The notes beneath the pieces were generated by a model that was given only the letters and a program-made list of their open reading frames with translations, had not been told where the DNA came from and did no database searches. Shown here piece after piece: positions 12,899-25,414 of a stretch of 64,000 nt of DNA. The stretch is taken from assembly GCA_918026815.1 (NCBI GenBank), contig CAKJVC010000066.1:248001-312000 (forward strand), in the 5' to 3' direction. Positions within the stretch are counted from its first letter, which is position 1. Every line of letters starts with the position of its first letter. Both the position numbers and the translations under genes were made by a program. Source of the DNA: Chalara sp. BL73 (taxonomy: Eukaryota; Ascomycota; Leotiomycetes; Helotiales).

Positions 12899-13298
12899 CT
12901 TTGAGATGCAATCCGTCAGCTTCAATGGAAAGTGTACGAATTCTAGTGCCGATAGTAGATATAAGCGTTTTGGGCAGGAACTTGTGCCAAGAAAAGTCAC
13001 TCTTTCCACCACCTGCGCTCATACACCGACAACCACAAAACATCACCGCGAAGCATAAAGAGATACACAGCCTAGCAAACCTGTCCTTGACTAATCGCTA
13101 GTGGGTGTAGATTGACTTATAAATATAGTATCGGGATTGAGGAGCACATCCCATTTCGAACACGACCTGTGTCTACTTTTACACCTGATGTGCTGCCTAG
13201 TTTGGAGGACAATTGATGTCCGCTGCCCATGCCCGATATACCTTCTGTAATATGGCTCTCAAGGTTAAGAAGATTCTAATGCCCTTCGCGACTTGGCC
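12899..13298. other. Intergenic region upstream of MSH5
   Basis: About 400 bases that should hold the MSH5 promoter and the EMC5 3' end. A TATA-like stretch (TTATAAATATAG near 13117-13129) is visible. No gene is seen. Confidence 0.5.
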
Positions 13299-13806
13299 TC
13301 ATTTCTTCGGTGTATCAGCAGTACCTCCGCCTTCCCTTACCCACGCCGCAAACTCTTTCCGCTGCTTCCTGATGTCCACGAAGCCTGGTCTAATTTCCAG
13401 CACCTTGAAAGGATTCCCAACATAGTCTTTCTCAACCTCTCCATCACCTGTCAGGAAGCCCCTTTCACCCTCACGCTCAATCTTGCCTGCCCATACATGC
13501 CATTCTATGGGCCTCAAATCTGGCGTGCCTAGCACGAGCCCAACACACACGGCGAATATAGCTACAACTGTCTCAATGACTATATCGAGTGGTACTGATG
13601 CAGCGGTTGGGGCAGATGACCCATGCGAAGCGACAGAGGATATTGATGCCGTGCCTATAGAGTGGAGAGCAGAATGTTCGTGGGCGGAATAGCAGCTATC
13701 GATTGAGTAATTAGCTTTCTGGTTCAATTGTTCTTTAGATGATGACTCACGCATGAGCTAAGAGGACTAAGCCTAAGCCTGTGACAGACTTTGAGATCCA
13801 AGTCAT
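13299..13806 (-). CDS. EMC5: ER membrane protein complex subunit 5
   Basis: EMC5 is a small two-helix membrane subunit of the ER membrane protein complex, which inserts transmembrane segments and tail-anchored proteins. Exon 1 is 13751-13806 and exon 2 is 13299-13695 (GTGAGT..TAG intron, 55 nt), giving 150 aa. Exon 1 encodes MTWISKSVTGLGLVLLAHA, the first helix, and exon 2 continues with YSAHEHSALHS, a hallmark of fungal EMC5. The second helix is about residues 55-75 (IVIETVVAIFAVCVGLVLG). The C-terminal part contains PIEWHVWAGKIEREG and then NPFKVLEIRPGFVDIRKQRK, the cytosolic tail conserved in this family. The gene is head-to-head with HSP78, with 242 bases between the two start codons. Confidence 0.9.
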
Positions 13807-13920
13807 TGTTGTTTGAGCCTTCAATATGCGGTTGGTAGCCAATTTTGATGATTTGGTGTCTTGTAAGGCACATGGGAGCTGGGGTCAGATTGATGCCTCA
13901 GGCTAGAATATAGCTTCAAG

Positions 13921-13940
13921 CTTCGAGAATGAGCTCGAAA
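13921..13940 (+). promoter_or_regulatory. Putative heat shock element
   Basis: The sequence reads as five-base units cTTCg-aGAAt-gagct-cGAAa, a gapped nTTCn/nGAAn array that fits the fungal Hsf1 site pattern. It lies about 110 bases upstream of the HSP78 start and 115 bases upstream of the divergent EMC5 start. The match is by eye; one unit is missing from a perfect array. Confidence 0.5.
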
Positions 13941-14048
13941 GTACCATAATTTTCTATGCAACAGTTTGTGAAATTTTCTTATTAGTGTCTTTCCTTTGTC
14001 CATTTCCTTAGAGTTAATTTCTCGAGTTTCTCAGTCACATAGTTCAAT

Positions 14049-16485
14049 ATGTTGTTAAGACGAGCGCAAGGTTCTGCCCAGCGCATCACTATACATACAA
14101 CTAGGCATATCGGATCCGCGCCACTTCAGGCTCTAGGATCTGTGGCAGCTCGAAACCATGCAGCATTTGCTCCTGCCAAAGTTCTGCCATCAATAGCAGT
14201 TCGAAGTTATGCCAGTGGCCGAGGAGGGAGACCGCACCCTCCAGGTGGGACGCATAGAATGGACCTTGGTGGCGGAGGCGAAGAAAAAGTCCGCATTAGA
14301 GCAATATGGAGTAGACTTGACGGAGAGAGCACGAAATGGAAAGCTAGATCCAGTTATTGGCAGAGACTCGGAAATTCATCGAACAATTCAAGTGCTCTCC
14401 AGGAGAACGAAAAATAACCCAGTTCTGATAGGAAGTGCAGGAACGGGAAAGACAGCCAGTAAGAATACCCTCAAATGAAACTTACATATAGAATATGCTA
14501 ACATATGTCTAGTATTGGAAGGTTTGGCGCAACGAATAGTCCGGGGAGATGTTCCTGAAAGTATCAAGGACAAGAAAGTCATCAGTCTTGACTTAGGACA
14601 ACTTATTGCCGGTGCTAAGTTCCGCGGCGATTTTGAGGAAAGATTGAAGTCTGTCCTGAAGGAAGTACAAGAAGCACATGGTGGTATCATACTGTTTGTC
14701 GACGAATTACATACGCTACTTGGATTAGGAAAGGCAGAAGGAAGCATCGATGCTTCAAATCTTCTAAAACCTGCTTTATCACGAGGCGAGCTACAATGCT
14801 GCGGTGCCACTACACTGAATGAATATCGTGCCATCGAGAAAGACGTTGCGCTGGCGAGAAGATTCCAGCCTATACAAGTCAACGAGCCTACGATTCAAGA
14901 CACAATCAGTATTCTTCGTGGAATAAAGGAAAAGTATGAGGTGCATCATGGTGTTAGAATTACAGATGGAGCACTAGTCGCGGCTGCAACATATTCGAAT
15001 CGCTATATTACAGATCGATTTCTTCCTGATAAGGCCATTGATTTGATGGACGAAGCTGCAAGCAGTCTTCGATTGCAGCAAGAAAGCAAACCAGAAAATA
15101 TTATGGCATTGGACCAGAGGATCATGACCCTTCAAATCGAACTTGAAAGTTTGCGAAAGGAGACTGACATAGCTAGCAAAGAGCGCCGTGAGAAACTCCA
15201 AGCTGATTTGAAACAATGTCAGGACGAAGCAGCTCAACTTACGGAGCAGTGGGAAAAAGAACGTGCAGGAATTGAAGCTATCAAGAAGACTAAAGAGGAT
15301 CTCGAAAGGGCTCGAATTGAATTAGACCAGGCGCAAAGAGAGAACAATTTTGGCCGAGCTGGAGAACTGAGATACTCAGTAATCCCAAGTCTCGAAGAAA
15401 AGCTGCCAAAAGATGGAGAGCAATCCACATCTGATGGCACTTTGATTCACGATGCTGTGAATGCCGATGATATTGCAGCAGTTGTGTCAAGAGTAACGGG
15501 AATCCCAACGACCAAGTTGACATCTGGACATGCTGAAAAGCTGATTCATATGGAAGATACCTTGCGAGAATCCGTGCGAGGCCAAGATGAAGCTCTCAAT
15601 GCTGTAGCAAACGCAGTAAGGATGCAACGAGCAGGCTTGAATGGAGAGAATCGACCTTTAGCATCATTTTTCTTCCTAGGTCCTACTGGAGTTGGCAAAA
15701 CTGAGCTTTGTAAGAAAATGGCCAACTTTCTATTTTCTACTGAGTCAGCAGTTATCCGTTTCGACATGAGCGAGTTCCAAGAGAAGCACACTATCTCTCG
15801 CCTTATCGGCTCCCCGGCAGGCTATGTTGGATATGACGATGCAGGACAACTCACGGAGGCAGTGCGACGGAAACCTTACGCCGTGCTCCTCTTTGACGAG
15901 TTCGAGAAAGCACATCGCGACATCTCCGCCCTCCTATTGCAGGTGCTCGACGAAGGTTTCCTTACAGATAGTCAAGGCCATAAAATTGACTTCCGCAATA
16001 CCCTCATAGTCTTTACATCCAATCTTGGCGCAGATATCCTAGTCGGCGGCGATCCCATTTACCCTTATCAAGAAGAAGCAAATGGAGACATTGCGCCAAC
16101 AACCCGACGCGCAGTCATGGACGTAGTGACAGCCAACTACGCACCTGAGTTCCTGAACCGCATTGACGAATTCATCATCTTCAAACGCCTCTCCCTCGAA
16201 GCGTTACGCGATATCGTGGATATCCGGCTCAAGGAGCTACAAAAACGATTAGATGATAGGAGGATTACGCTTGAAGTCGACAACACTGTGCGGGCATGGC
16301 TTGCGGAGCGAGGCTATGATCCGAAGTTTGGTGCTAGGCCGCTCAATAGATTGATCAGCAAGCAGATTGGGAATGGGTTGGCGGATAAGATAATCAGGGG
16401 CGTGGTGAAGACGGGTGATACTGCTGTTGTTACGATAAATGAGGCGGATGATGGGCTGGATGTCGGAAATAAGGCGTCTTCTTAA
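14049..16485 (+). CDS. HSP78: Mitochondrial ClpB-type disaggregase Hsp78 (frame break near start)
   Basis: Hsp78 is the matrix AAA+ disaggregase that rescues aggregated proteins with mtHsp70. Exon 1 is 14049-14458; intron 14459-14512 (GTAAGA..TAG, with gctaac branch site); exon 2 is 14513-16485. The N-terminus is Arg/Ala-rich like a mitochondrial presequence. There is no ClpB N-domain, as usual for Hsp78. NBD1 has Walker [10 protein letters not shown] (split by the intron) and Walker [10 protein letters not shown] coiled-coil middle domain follows. NBD2 has GPTGVGKTE and [11 protein letters not shown], then arginine-rich FLNRIDEFI and GARPLNRLI. Oddity: the frame of [11 protein letters not shown] is offset by one base from the following [11 protein letters not shown]. 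One extra A in the five-A run at 14284-14288 explains it; removing one A gives 793 aa. A 55-nt intron at 14245-14299 would also restore frame (775 aa) but has a poor donor and no branch site. Confidence 0.88.
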
Positions 16486-17030
16486 CGATAAGATATTATG
16501 AGAAGGGGAGTTGGGGAAATAAAATGGGACAAGTGATGGAGTCTACATATAATTTGTAACATACCCTGTATATTTATATGATAGATGCCGCTCAATCTTG
16601 TATTGTGCAAAGGATAAACTACTCGTACAGTCAACGGTCCAAGCTACTGTGTAAAGGCAACTTGAGTTGGTTCAGCATATTTAAAGAAAAATCAAAGCAC
16701 ATAATGAAGTATCATTCTTAATAAATCGAACCCTCGGACGAATTGAAATTCTTGTCGTGCTCTGTCACACTCACGAGGATATACCATGCAATCTGAGCAC
16801 CCACCGGTGGGCAAGGAATTTGTTCTTCTAACGAATCAGGAGGGTTGACACATCGGGTGGTACAATGACGCCTTTCCCAAGCGACGAAAATAGGAGAACA
16901 AACGTGTTAAATGGACAAAACCTCCATATATATAACCTAATCCAATATATCTTGTATAGGCCCATGTCCAACATGCATAAAAATCATCGATACACAAAAT
17001 TGTCCTTTTTTAGAATACCTCATCACCGTT
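16486..17030. other. Convergent 3' region between HSP78 and MFS gene
   Basis: About 545 bases, AT-rich, holding the 3' ends of two converging genes. No gene is seen. Confidence 0.5.
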
Positions 17031-19102
17031 CTAAGCAGCTGTTGGAACAATCTTCTTCCCCTTTACGCTCCTCCACTCTACGAAACATGCACAAATCGTC
17101 GCGATCCCGCCAAAAGCAATAGCGGGTATATATGCCTCATTCAGCGCCTTCATGTACGCCAGCACCACCCCCGGCAGATCCTCCGGACTCACCACCTGCC
17201 GCAAATACGTCGCGCCTGCGCGGATCACGATCTGCGCATCTACACCTGGCGCATATTTGGGGACATTGTTCGTTAAACCGGTAGCAAAAATGTTTTGCGC
17301 GATGGAGATGGAGATCGCGCCACCAAGGGAGTTGAAGAAAATTGCGATGGCGCTTCCCGTTGGTATATCTTTTGAGCCGAGAACGACCTGAACGGCAATA
17401 AACGGAATTTGAATACCCGCACCCGCGCCGAAACCGCAGATAAGTTGGTAGCCGATCCAGGCCGCCGCGCCGGAGGAAACGTGCAAAGTATAGAGCAGGC
17501 CGGCGCCGATGGTGAAGACAACGCCGCCAAAGATCATGAAGGGCATGTACCACCCAATTACTGTAATGCCGCCGCCCACGACCACAGAGGAGATGATGAT
17601 GGAGGCGAGGTACGGAATGGTTCGGATTCCGGAGCCTTCGGCTGTAGTATTCTTGACAGCCTGGAAGAAAAATGGCAGATAGAAGATGTGGATGTAGAGA
17701 GCCATGGAGAGGAAGCAGCTGTATAGACAGGCGTAGAGGACGGTGCGCTGTTTGAAGATTCGAGGAGGAATAGTAGCGCGATCGCCGCGACGGAATTGTT
17801 GGGCAATGAAGATGATGATTAGGAGGCCGAACCCAAGGAATAGACCCCAGACTTTGGAATTTTTCCAAGGATACTCGGTTCCTCCCCATTGAAGAGCAAG
17901 GAGTAGGCATACAATAGCGCAGATTAGGAAGAAGGCTCCTAGGAGATCGATTTCTAGGATGCGCTGCTTAATGGTCATACCACTGATCTTTCGCTTTGGT
18001 GGATGGAAGAAGAAGTAGACTGCCGCGAGTGAAACTGCACCAAATGGCAGGTTTATCTGTAATAACATTAGCAAGCCTAACCTTAATTTGAATAATAGTA
18101 ACAACATACCCAAAAGCACCATCGCCAAGATCTGCGCCGGAGGTTAGTAAAGACAAGACAGCACGAGGGCTTGAGATTTCTTACACTCGATCGGTGAAAG
18201 CACCTCCCAATAGCGGACCAACTACGCTGGACACACCAAACATCGATGAGATTCCCCCAATATAGATGGGTCGTTTCTCCAAAGGCACAGTAAACCCGAT
18301 AATCGTCATACTACCTGAGAAGATTGCAGACGCTCCAGCGCCAGCAACAGCTCTGCCAACAATGAGCATAACGGAATTGGTTGCAGCAGCGCATAAGATA
18401 GATCCAAACTCGAAAAGGAGGAGGGCAATTAGGTAGGTCCATTTAACGTCGAAATAGGTGTAAATTCTACCAAATGATGGCTGCAGGGCGGTAGTTGTCA
18501 GGAGGTAGCTTGACCCATACCATCCTACATCGCCAAGTGAGTTGAAGACAGTGGTGATCTTAGGAATTGCAGTTGCTAGCAGGCCTGAGTGTCAGATGCG
18601 AAAATGTTGAGAAACAACAGGAAAACTTGCCTATAATAGTATTATCTAAAGCCACAACAAAAGTGGCCATGCAAAGTCCGAATGTGAGAAGAATCAGTTT
18701 TGATCCGCTAGGATAAACTATGTCGATTTCACCATCCTCTGATGAGCCTTCTGTAGTATCGCCTCCATTTTGTGTCACCGCGTTATCAGCCCCAGAAGAT
18801 GCATTGCCTTCGGTAACGTGAGCATGTTTTTCGTCATGCTCCGAGTTACTTTGTTGTTGCGCTGGTGGTGGGGAGTCGTTCGTGGTTGATGTTCGGCCGG
18901 CTTCTAACCGTTTGTCCTCTCCGGCGGCTCCGTGCACCACCTGTTTCTCGTCATCTAATGGCGTAGAAGGTCGTGACGGCAAATCAGGGCGTTTTGTACT
19001 CAGTGACGTTGAATTATGCTTCTCGTCCTCGACGGGGGATGCAGTGTCTGTGACGGTCTGGTTCACGGAACCTGCCGTTTCTTTCACCAAAGCATCAGGC
19101 AT
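17031..19102 (-). CDS. MFS drug:H+ antiporter, DHA2 (14-TM) type
   Basis: Predicted plasma-membrane exporter of drugs or metabolites, 636 aa. Exons: 18631-19102, 18185-18575, 18110-18131 (22 nt), 17031-18056. A hydrophilic acidic N-tail of about 135 residues precedes TM1 (LILLTFGLCMATFVV), followed by the DHA2 motif ALDNTIIATAIPKIT, which appears only after splicing. Further family marks are GRAVAGAGASAIFSG, the motif C-like GVSSVVGPLLGGAFTD, and WRWCFWINLPFGA, which is assembled from the tiny exon. The C-terminal half has repeated hydrophobic helices, ending VEWRSVKGKKIVPTAA. Intron 1 (18576-18630) begins with GC rather than GT in a strong AG/GCAAGT context. An ATG at 19132 would add ten residues. 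The substrate cannot be read. No biosynthetic cluster is adjacent, so general efflux is as likely as a metabolite-specific role. Confidence 0.88.
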
Positions 19103-20447
19103 GATTGGCCACCAGCATGGACCGTGCTCCACGAGGTCTCACACGTGTCGATAGTTGCGACTTCAAGACCTGGGGAGCATAAACTTAGCGAGGATAAGCT
19201 CGTAAAGTGCTAAACGGGCGATATCAAAGCATTTCTGAAGTGAGTATAAAGAGAATGAGATGGAAAATTGAAGGGAATAACAAGGAGATGGAGGTCATCA
19301 TCTCATTACGAAGTCTCGCCTTCCAGGGACCTCGGAAAACTCCTCAGCCGGTTGATCAAAAAGAAGCACCATGAACCCGCCCACCAATCACACGTTGTGC
19401 TTGTCGAAACGAATACGCTCCCGAGCATGCTGTCGGCTGCAGATGCTACAGCAGCATCTGTTTACTTCAAGTGGGCATCCGAGTAACAATTGTAATTGGG
19501 CAGTTGTTTGTTTGTAACATCCTCACTGGAAGGTTAAGCGAGTCAGCCCAAGAAATCCCCCTACTGTAACACGCGGGCATCGGATTGACGCTCTTCTGAT
19601 TGCTCAGGAACACATCCCAAACATTTGGGACCCCACACGTGCGATTGAGGCTAATGCTACAGGTCTGCTCCGGATCCCAAGAATAGCTGGGGATGGGATG
19701 AACTGCTGCATGATCGAGGACTGACATTTCATTAAACACCATTCCATCTAAAAGGTAACCACCTGTTGAAATGCCTTCCTCAACCCGTGTGCCATCAACA
19801 CCAAATATCACCTGGGCTGGATGAAAGGTGGTTTGTTTCCATCCTAACTGGTAGTCAGCCTATATAGACTGTACTCCTATGCCACCAGTGGAACATACTA
19901 CCGAGATACTTTAGGCTCTCCTCCAATTCACTGTAGTGCGATGCAAGACGTGCACACATGCAAACGCATAGGACTAGTTCTCGAACGAAAGTCTAAGTAA
20001 TAATGCATAGCCAAGGAGATCTGTACTGCATGATATCGGGCAATAAATGACATCGGTGTTTTGCCTTATAGATGTCCTACGAACTCCAAGCGCTATGCTG
20101 GCCAGGTAAGGAGATAGAGAGAACTAAAGTGCCTTTTTTTCAGTTCATGTTATATTATGCCAGGGCTGTCCAATGTTCGCCTGAATTGAACAATCCTGGC
20201 GTTTGTGGTTTACGCTAGTTATCTTTCCAAAGTTCCTAGTATTGTAGGGCTATCTTCCCGGTGCTGCATAAAGTACAATAGGAAGGTTGTCTAACGATCG
20301 CTCGAAACTGCTTATACACCATGCCATTTTCCCACCACGCTGTAATGTTTTTTGCGCCAAAAATCATAAACCCATGAATTTGCAGAAATTCCACTATCTA
20401 GACAACCCGCTTCACCTATGAAAGTGATCAGCACCTGGCGATAGGGC
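19103..20447. other. Intergenic region, MFS promoter side
   Basis: About 1.3 kb between the MFS start and the EMP24 stop. A minus-strand open frame at 19467-19811 (114 codons) shows no domain, repeat or family resemblance and is not called. No other feature is seen. Confidence 0.45.
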
Positions 20448-21155
20448 TTAGAATTGTTTTGCCCCTACCTCGAAGAATCGTTTCAACCACCAGACTTGAA
20501 AGATACCCTCGCCTACCAAGACAATCATTTGGAAGATGCTCCACCATTTGACCCTTGAATTTGTGCTCTCTGCGGTATTTCGGTGGGTTCTCTCGCGGAC
20601 AACGATATAGGATTGTTCGTCTTTAACTTGGGCGAGGAGCTCTGATAATTGTCGCACTAGAGATTGTAAGCTTCTAATTTATATCCATCACGTATCTCAT
20701 ACCTTCGGCTTCTAATGGGTCAGATGGCGCTTCAGCCTCTGGAACATATACTATGCCATGTACGTTGAACGAAACATCCTTGGTGTTTGCCGTCCAATGC
20801 TCGTTGCTAAAGCAGTATATAAATTTTCCATCATGATGGGCAGTAAATGAGTGGTCTCCATTCGAAACAGACCTCTGGTGTGTTTCGTAACCTCCATTTG
20901 GATCTTGAATCTAGTCTAGAATTAGATATGGAAAACGTCGAAAGTTTAGGGTCAGCTTACCCAGAAATCCACATCCAAGTTTCCTGCACTGCCAAATTCT
21001 CTATCCCCAACCTGAAATGTGACCGTCATCTTATCATCCTTGTGAAGTGATTCATGAAAACATTCCCTGCCATGCGCCCTGAGTTGTATATTGTGCGCCA
21101 GGGCAGCCCCGACAAAGCTGCTTACAGCAAACAAGACTGAAGCCGAGAACCGCAT
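20448..21155 (-). CDS. EMP24: p24-family cargo receptor Emp24
   Basis: Emp24 is a type I membrane protein of COPII/COPI vesicles that helps export GPI-anchored and other cargo from the ER. Exons: 20961-21155, 20703-20910, 20448-20656, giving 203 aa, the size of yeast Emp24. There is a signal peptide (MRFSASVLFAVSSFVGAALA), then the mature start HNIQLRAHGRECFHE. The lumenal GOLD domain contains two Cys residues, in RECFHE and in FIYCFSNEHW. A coiled-coil neck carries VRQLSELLAQVKDEQSYIV. The strongly conserved RERTHRNTAESTNSRVKWWS precedes a single TM helix and a short tail with LKRFFEVGAKQF, which includes the FF motif used for COPII binding. It is head-to-head with ARF1. Confidence 0.93.
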
Positions 21156-22497
<1,342 letters not shown>

Positions 22498-23774
22498 ACT
22501 TGGCGTCCCTATCCTCCAACGGCTGTATTTTGCAAGCTCTCCTCCAGAACAAATGAACGTCCATATCACAACCTTTTCCTCTAAATCGGTCAATTGGTGC
22601 TGAATTCTCATAACCGCCAGGTCTTGTGTCTTCCAGCGGGTACATCTGTCAAGAGGCGCAAATGGTGGTTACTTGTACGATGATCCAAGCTCTATGTTAC
22701 CGTTGGCTATCGCATTACCTCTAACTTACAACGGGGTTCTGGTTTTTATCTCTTTACATGCGTGTTTTTATTGGGGTTTCATCTTTCCCTACATCTGGCC
22801 TTGCCACCTTGTGTTTTCAGCATGGTATAAAAGCGGACGGTAGATGGAAGGATCATGGTAGCCTAGTCCGGAATGATCTCACTTAGAAACTGCTGTCCTT
22901 TTGCATAGTGATGTTCGGGATGTGATTGTGAGCATGATTTGAAGTCAATATTCATTCCAAGCCTCAACATCCCTAAGAATCTAGCACGCGTTCTGTCCAG
23001 ATGGTGTTGCAAGTCTTCCGGCCCAATCTCAGATGTCTCATGTAACGAAAGATACCTTCGGTTGACAGTTATTTCTTCACTAATAAGCCTGATGTTTGAA
23101 AAGAGGGGATGAATTTACGCGTAATGTCATTTGACAAGCAACAATTTACGAGGACACGTTCTTGTAACTTCATCCTACCATATCTTGATCATCTTCTTAA
23201 ATCGAAAGATAGTACGAAGATAACGAACTGAAAGAAGCTCAGATATGATTTGAAAGGCGCCTCCAAGACGAAATAGATACACAGAAGAGTAAGCATAGAT
23301 AAAATGGATTTTTGCGATATGTGAGAGCCTACAGGCAGAATAATTTACAACTCATATGGCTTTCTAGAAGACAAAGGATACTATGCTTGTGGATGATAAC
23401 TGACTCCACAAGCTAGAAATATAGATCAATCTAAAATGGATTCCTGCGCAGCCTCGGGCTTCATGCAAATGATCTCCGTTTGATCATTTCTATGTGCTTT
23501 TAAAGACATATGCGGCCAATATAAGTTCATAATTCAAAAGAGAATTTGTGTATTCTTTATCTCAGAAAGCATGATCTGTCCTAACTACGTTTCTACAGAG
23601 CTTCGGAGCTTAGATTGAGTCCCCAGTGCTTGTCCCTCCATGGCATAATTATTTGTCGTGCCCAGGATGCTTTTATCATCACGTGATAACGTGTCGTTAC
23701 ATGGTGAAGCGCAGGCACGTCAAGTCTTGACAAAACCTCCCAACACCTTCCAAAATCAACAATCAAGAATTGCA
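22498..23774. other. Intergenic region between ARF1 and RAD10
   Basis: About 1.3 kb of AT-rich sequence holding the ARF1 3' end and the RAD10 promoter. No gene, repeat or RNA gene is recognised. Confidence 0.5.
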
Positions 23775-24947
23775 ATGGAGGATGACGATTTTGGCGCTGA
23801 TGCTGATTTTCTAGCTGCTTTGGCAGCTTCATCCGCACCAGTCCCTCCTCGAGTACAGCAGCCGACACCCCAACGCATCCAGCAGCCTACACCACAGCGC
23901 CTTGACCGGGCACCACCTCAAAATAACAGTGCATCCACAGGCTCAAAAGTCGTACAGCCGATTCCCCAGGTCATTGCTTCACGATCGGGAGCCTCGTCAA
24001 TCCTTGTGTCTCCTCGTCAAAAGGGTAATCCTATACTGGCAAATTTACGATCTTTTGCCTGGGAGTACTCAGATATTCCAGCCGATTATGTCCTTGGTGT
24101 TACAACTTGTGCACTCTTCCTTTCTCTTAAATATCATCGACTACACCCCGAGTACATATACAATCGAATAAGAAACCTTGCGGGCAAGTACAATCTTCGA
24201 GTACTACTTACCATGGTGGATATCAACAATCATGAAGATAGTTTGAAGGAATTGTCAAAGACAAGTATGGTTAACAACGTTACGGTCATATTATGTTGGA
24301 GTGCTGCCGAAGCAGCCAGGTACTTAGAACTATACAAGAGCTATGAGCATGCAAACTCAAGCGCCATTAAAGGCACAGAGACCAGAGGATACGCAGAGAA
24401 GATGGTTGAGTTCATGACTGTGCCACGGAGCATCAACAAAACAGATGCTGTGACAATAGTTAGTGCCTTTGGAAGCGTTACGGGGGCAGTCAATGCCAGG
24501 CCAGAAGAAATCGCTGTTATTGGTGGATGGGGAGAGAAGAAAGTTCGAAGGTGGTGTGCAGTGGTTGATGAGCCTTTTAGGGCTAGAAAAGCGGCAAAAC
24601 GTGGGCTCAGTAGGAAGGAAACAACTGCAGATGGAACGGAAGAGGAAGATGGAGTTCTTGATCGTGCCGTACCTCTGAGTAGGGTTCCTCTGAGAGCAAT
24701 GCCTTCGATGGCTAGTCGAGGCGAAGGAGGTACCCTACAAGAATCTAGGAAACCATCGGAGCCTCCAGAGCAATTCAAACTATGGGACCCAAATGATGAT
24801 GAAGACGATGAAGAGGCCATGTTAGCTGCTGTTACAGAAGGAGAGGCAAAGGCTGCGCGACAGAGAAAGGCTGAGCAGGCACGAAAGGACGAAGAACTTA
24901 GCGGAGGGATTGCTGCAGCTTTAGCAAAACTCCGAAATAACAATTAA
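23775..24947 (+). CDS. RAD10: Rad10/ERCC1 subunit of structure-specific endonuclease
   Basis: Rad10 (ERCC1, Swi10) is the non-catalytic partner of the XPF/Rad1 nuclease, which cuts 5' of lesions in nucleotide excision repair and trims flaps in recombination. Single exon, 390 aa. The Pro/Gln-rich N-tail (to about residue 70) contains a short repeated unit, QQPTPQR. The central ERCC1 domain (about 82-215) contains RQKGNPILANLRSFAWEY, DYVLGVTTCALFLSLKYH, then RNLAGKYNLRVLLTMVDI and VILCWSAAEAARYLE. A tandem helix-hairpin-helix follows (about 217-265, TDAVTIVSAFGSVTGAVN to GEKKVRRWCAVVDEPF). The final 110 residues are charged, acidic and extended compared with yeast Rad10. An upstream in-frame ATG at 23658 exists, but the start chosen gives a typical acidic N-terminus (MEDDDFGADADFLAAL). 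Confidence 0.93.
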   Translation: MEDDDFGADADFLAALAASSAPVPPRVQQPTPQRIQQPTPQRLDRAPPQNNSASTGSKVVQPIPQVIASRSGASSILVSPRQKGNPILANLRSFAWEYSDIPADYVLGVTTCALFLSLKYHRLHPEYIYNRIRNLAGKYNLRVLLTMVDINNHEDSLKELSKTSMVNNVTVILCWSAAEAARYLELYKSYEHANSSAIKGTETRGYAEKMVEFMTVPRSINKTDAVTIVSAFGSVTGAVNARPEEIAVIGGWGEKKVRRWCAVVDEPFRARKAAKRGLSRKETTADGTEEEDGVLDRAVPLSRVPLRAMPSMASRGEGGTLQESRKPSEPPEQFKLWDPNDDEDDEEAMLAAVTEGEAKAARQRKAEQARKDEELSGGIAAALAKLRNNN

Positions 24948-25414
24948 GGGGAGCGTAAAATCAATCCTCATTCTTCTCTTCTTTCGAAACATCATGAGGC
25001 ACAATGATAACATTATGACTTCTGTTCGGCCAGCTACCAAACCACTCACCGAAGTGTTCGAGAGCCTGTCAAGTATAAAAACAGACTACGACAAGAGTTT
25101 AACATTAAACTTGCTAGGCCGTCAATCACAATTCTTAGTCCGCGAGGTACAGAAGCTGATACAGAAGCCCCCACCCAGCAATCAAAAAGAACAATGGAGA
25201 TCGCATTCGATTATCTGGCAACAACGAATCCTTAGGGTGGTGTGGTAGGTAACTGTAATAAAGAGACTTCTTTGTGCACCTATGTTTACAATTATCACTG
25301 AGCCTTTATCAATCAAGGTCTTCACTGCTAATACATCTTGTGTTGGACAGATTCTGCATCTTTAAGGTTGGAGCGATTGAAATCTACTCGAGACCTCTCA
25401 GCCCTTCGTACAAA
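24948..25414. other. Intergenic region after RAD10
   Basis: About 470 bases. A plus-strand open frame at 24994-25248 (84 codons) lies here; it might be an upstream exon of the next gene, but the visible donor sites lead to a stop codon after splicing. Not called as a gene. Confidence 0.4.

Noticed and set aside
14245..14299. A 55-nt intron that would restore the HSP78 frame.
   Set aside because: The donor GTGGGA is weak, there is no branch-site-like sequence, and it would delete the HRMDLGG segment that looks like conserved family sequence. Kept only as an alternative.
17137..17910. 257-codon minus-strand open frame rich in His/Arg/Ser.
   Set aside because: It overlaps the MFS transporter exon in another frame and has no family resemblance.
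19467..19811. 114-codon minus-strand frame between MFS and EMP24.
   Set aside because: No domain, signal or plausible splicing partner; not enough to call a gene.
24341..24943. 200-codon minus-strand Ser/Ala-rich frame.
   Set aside because: Antisense shadow of the RAD10 C-terminal region.
24994..25248. 84-codon frame after RAD10 as a first exon of the DUF6590-like gene.
   Set aside because: The available donors lead to a stop codon right after joining to the next exon.
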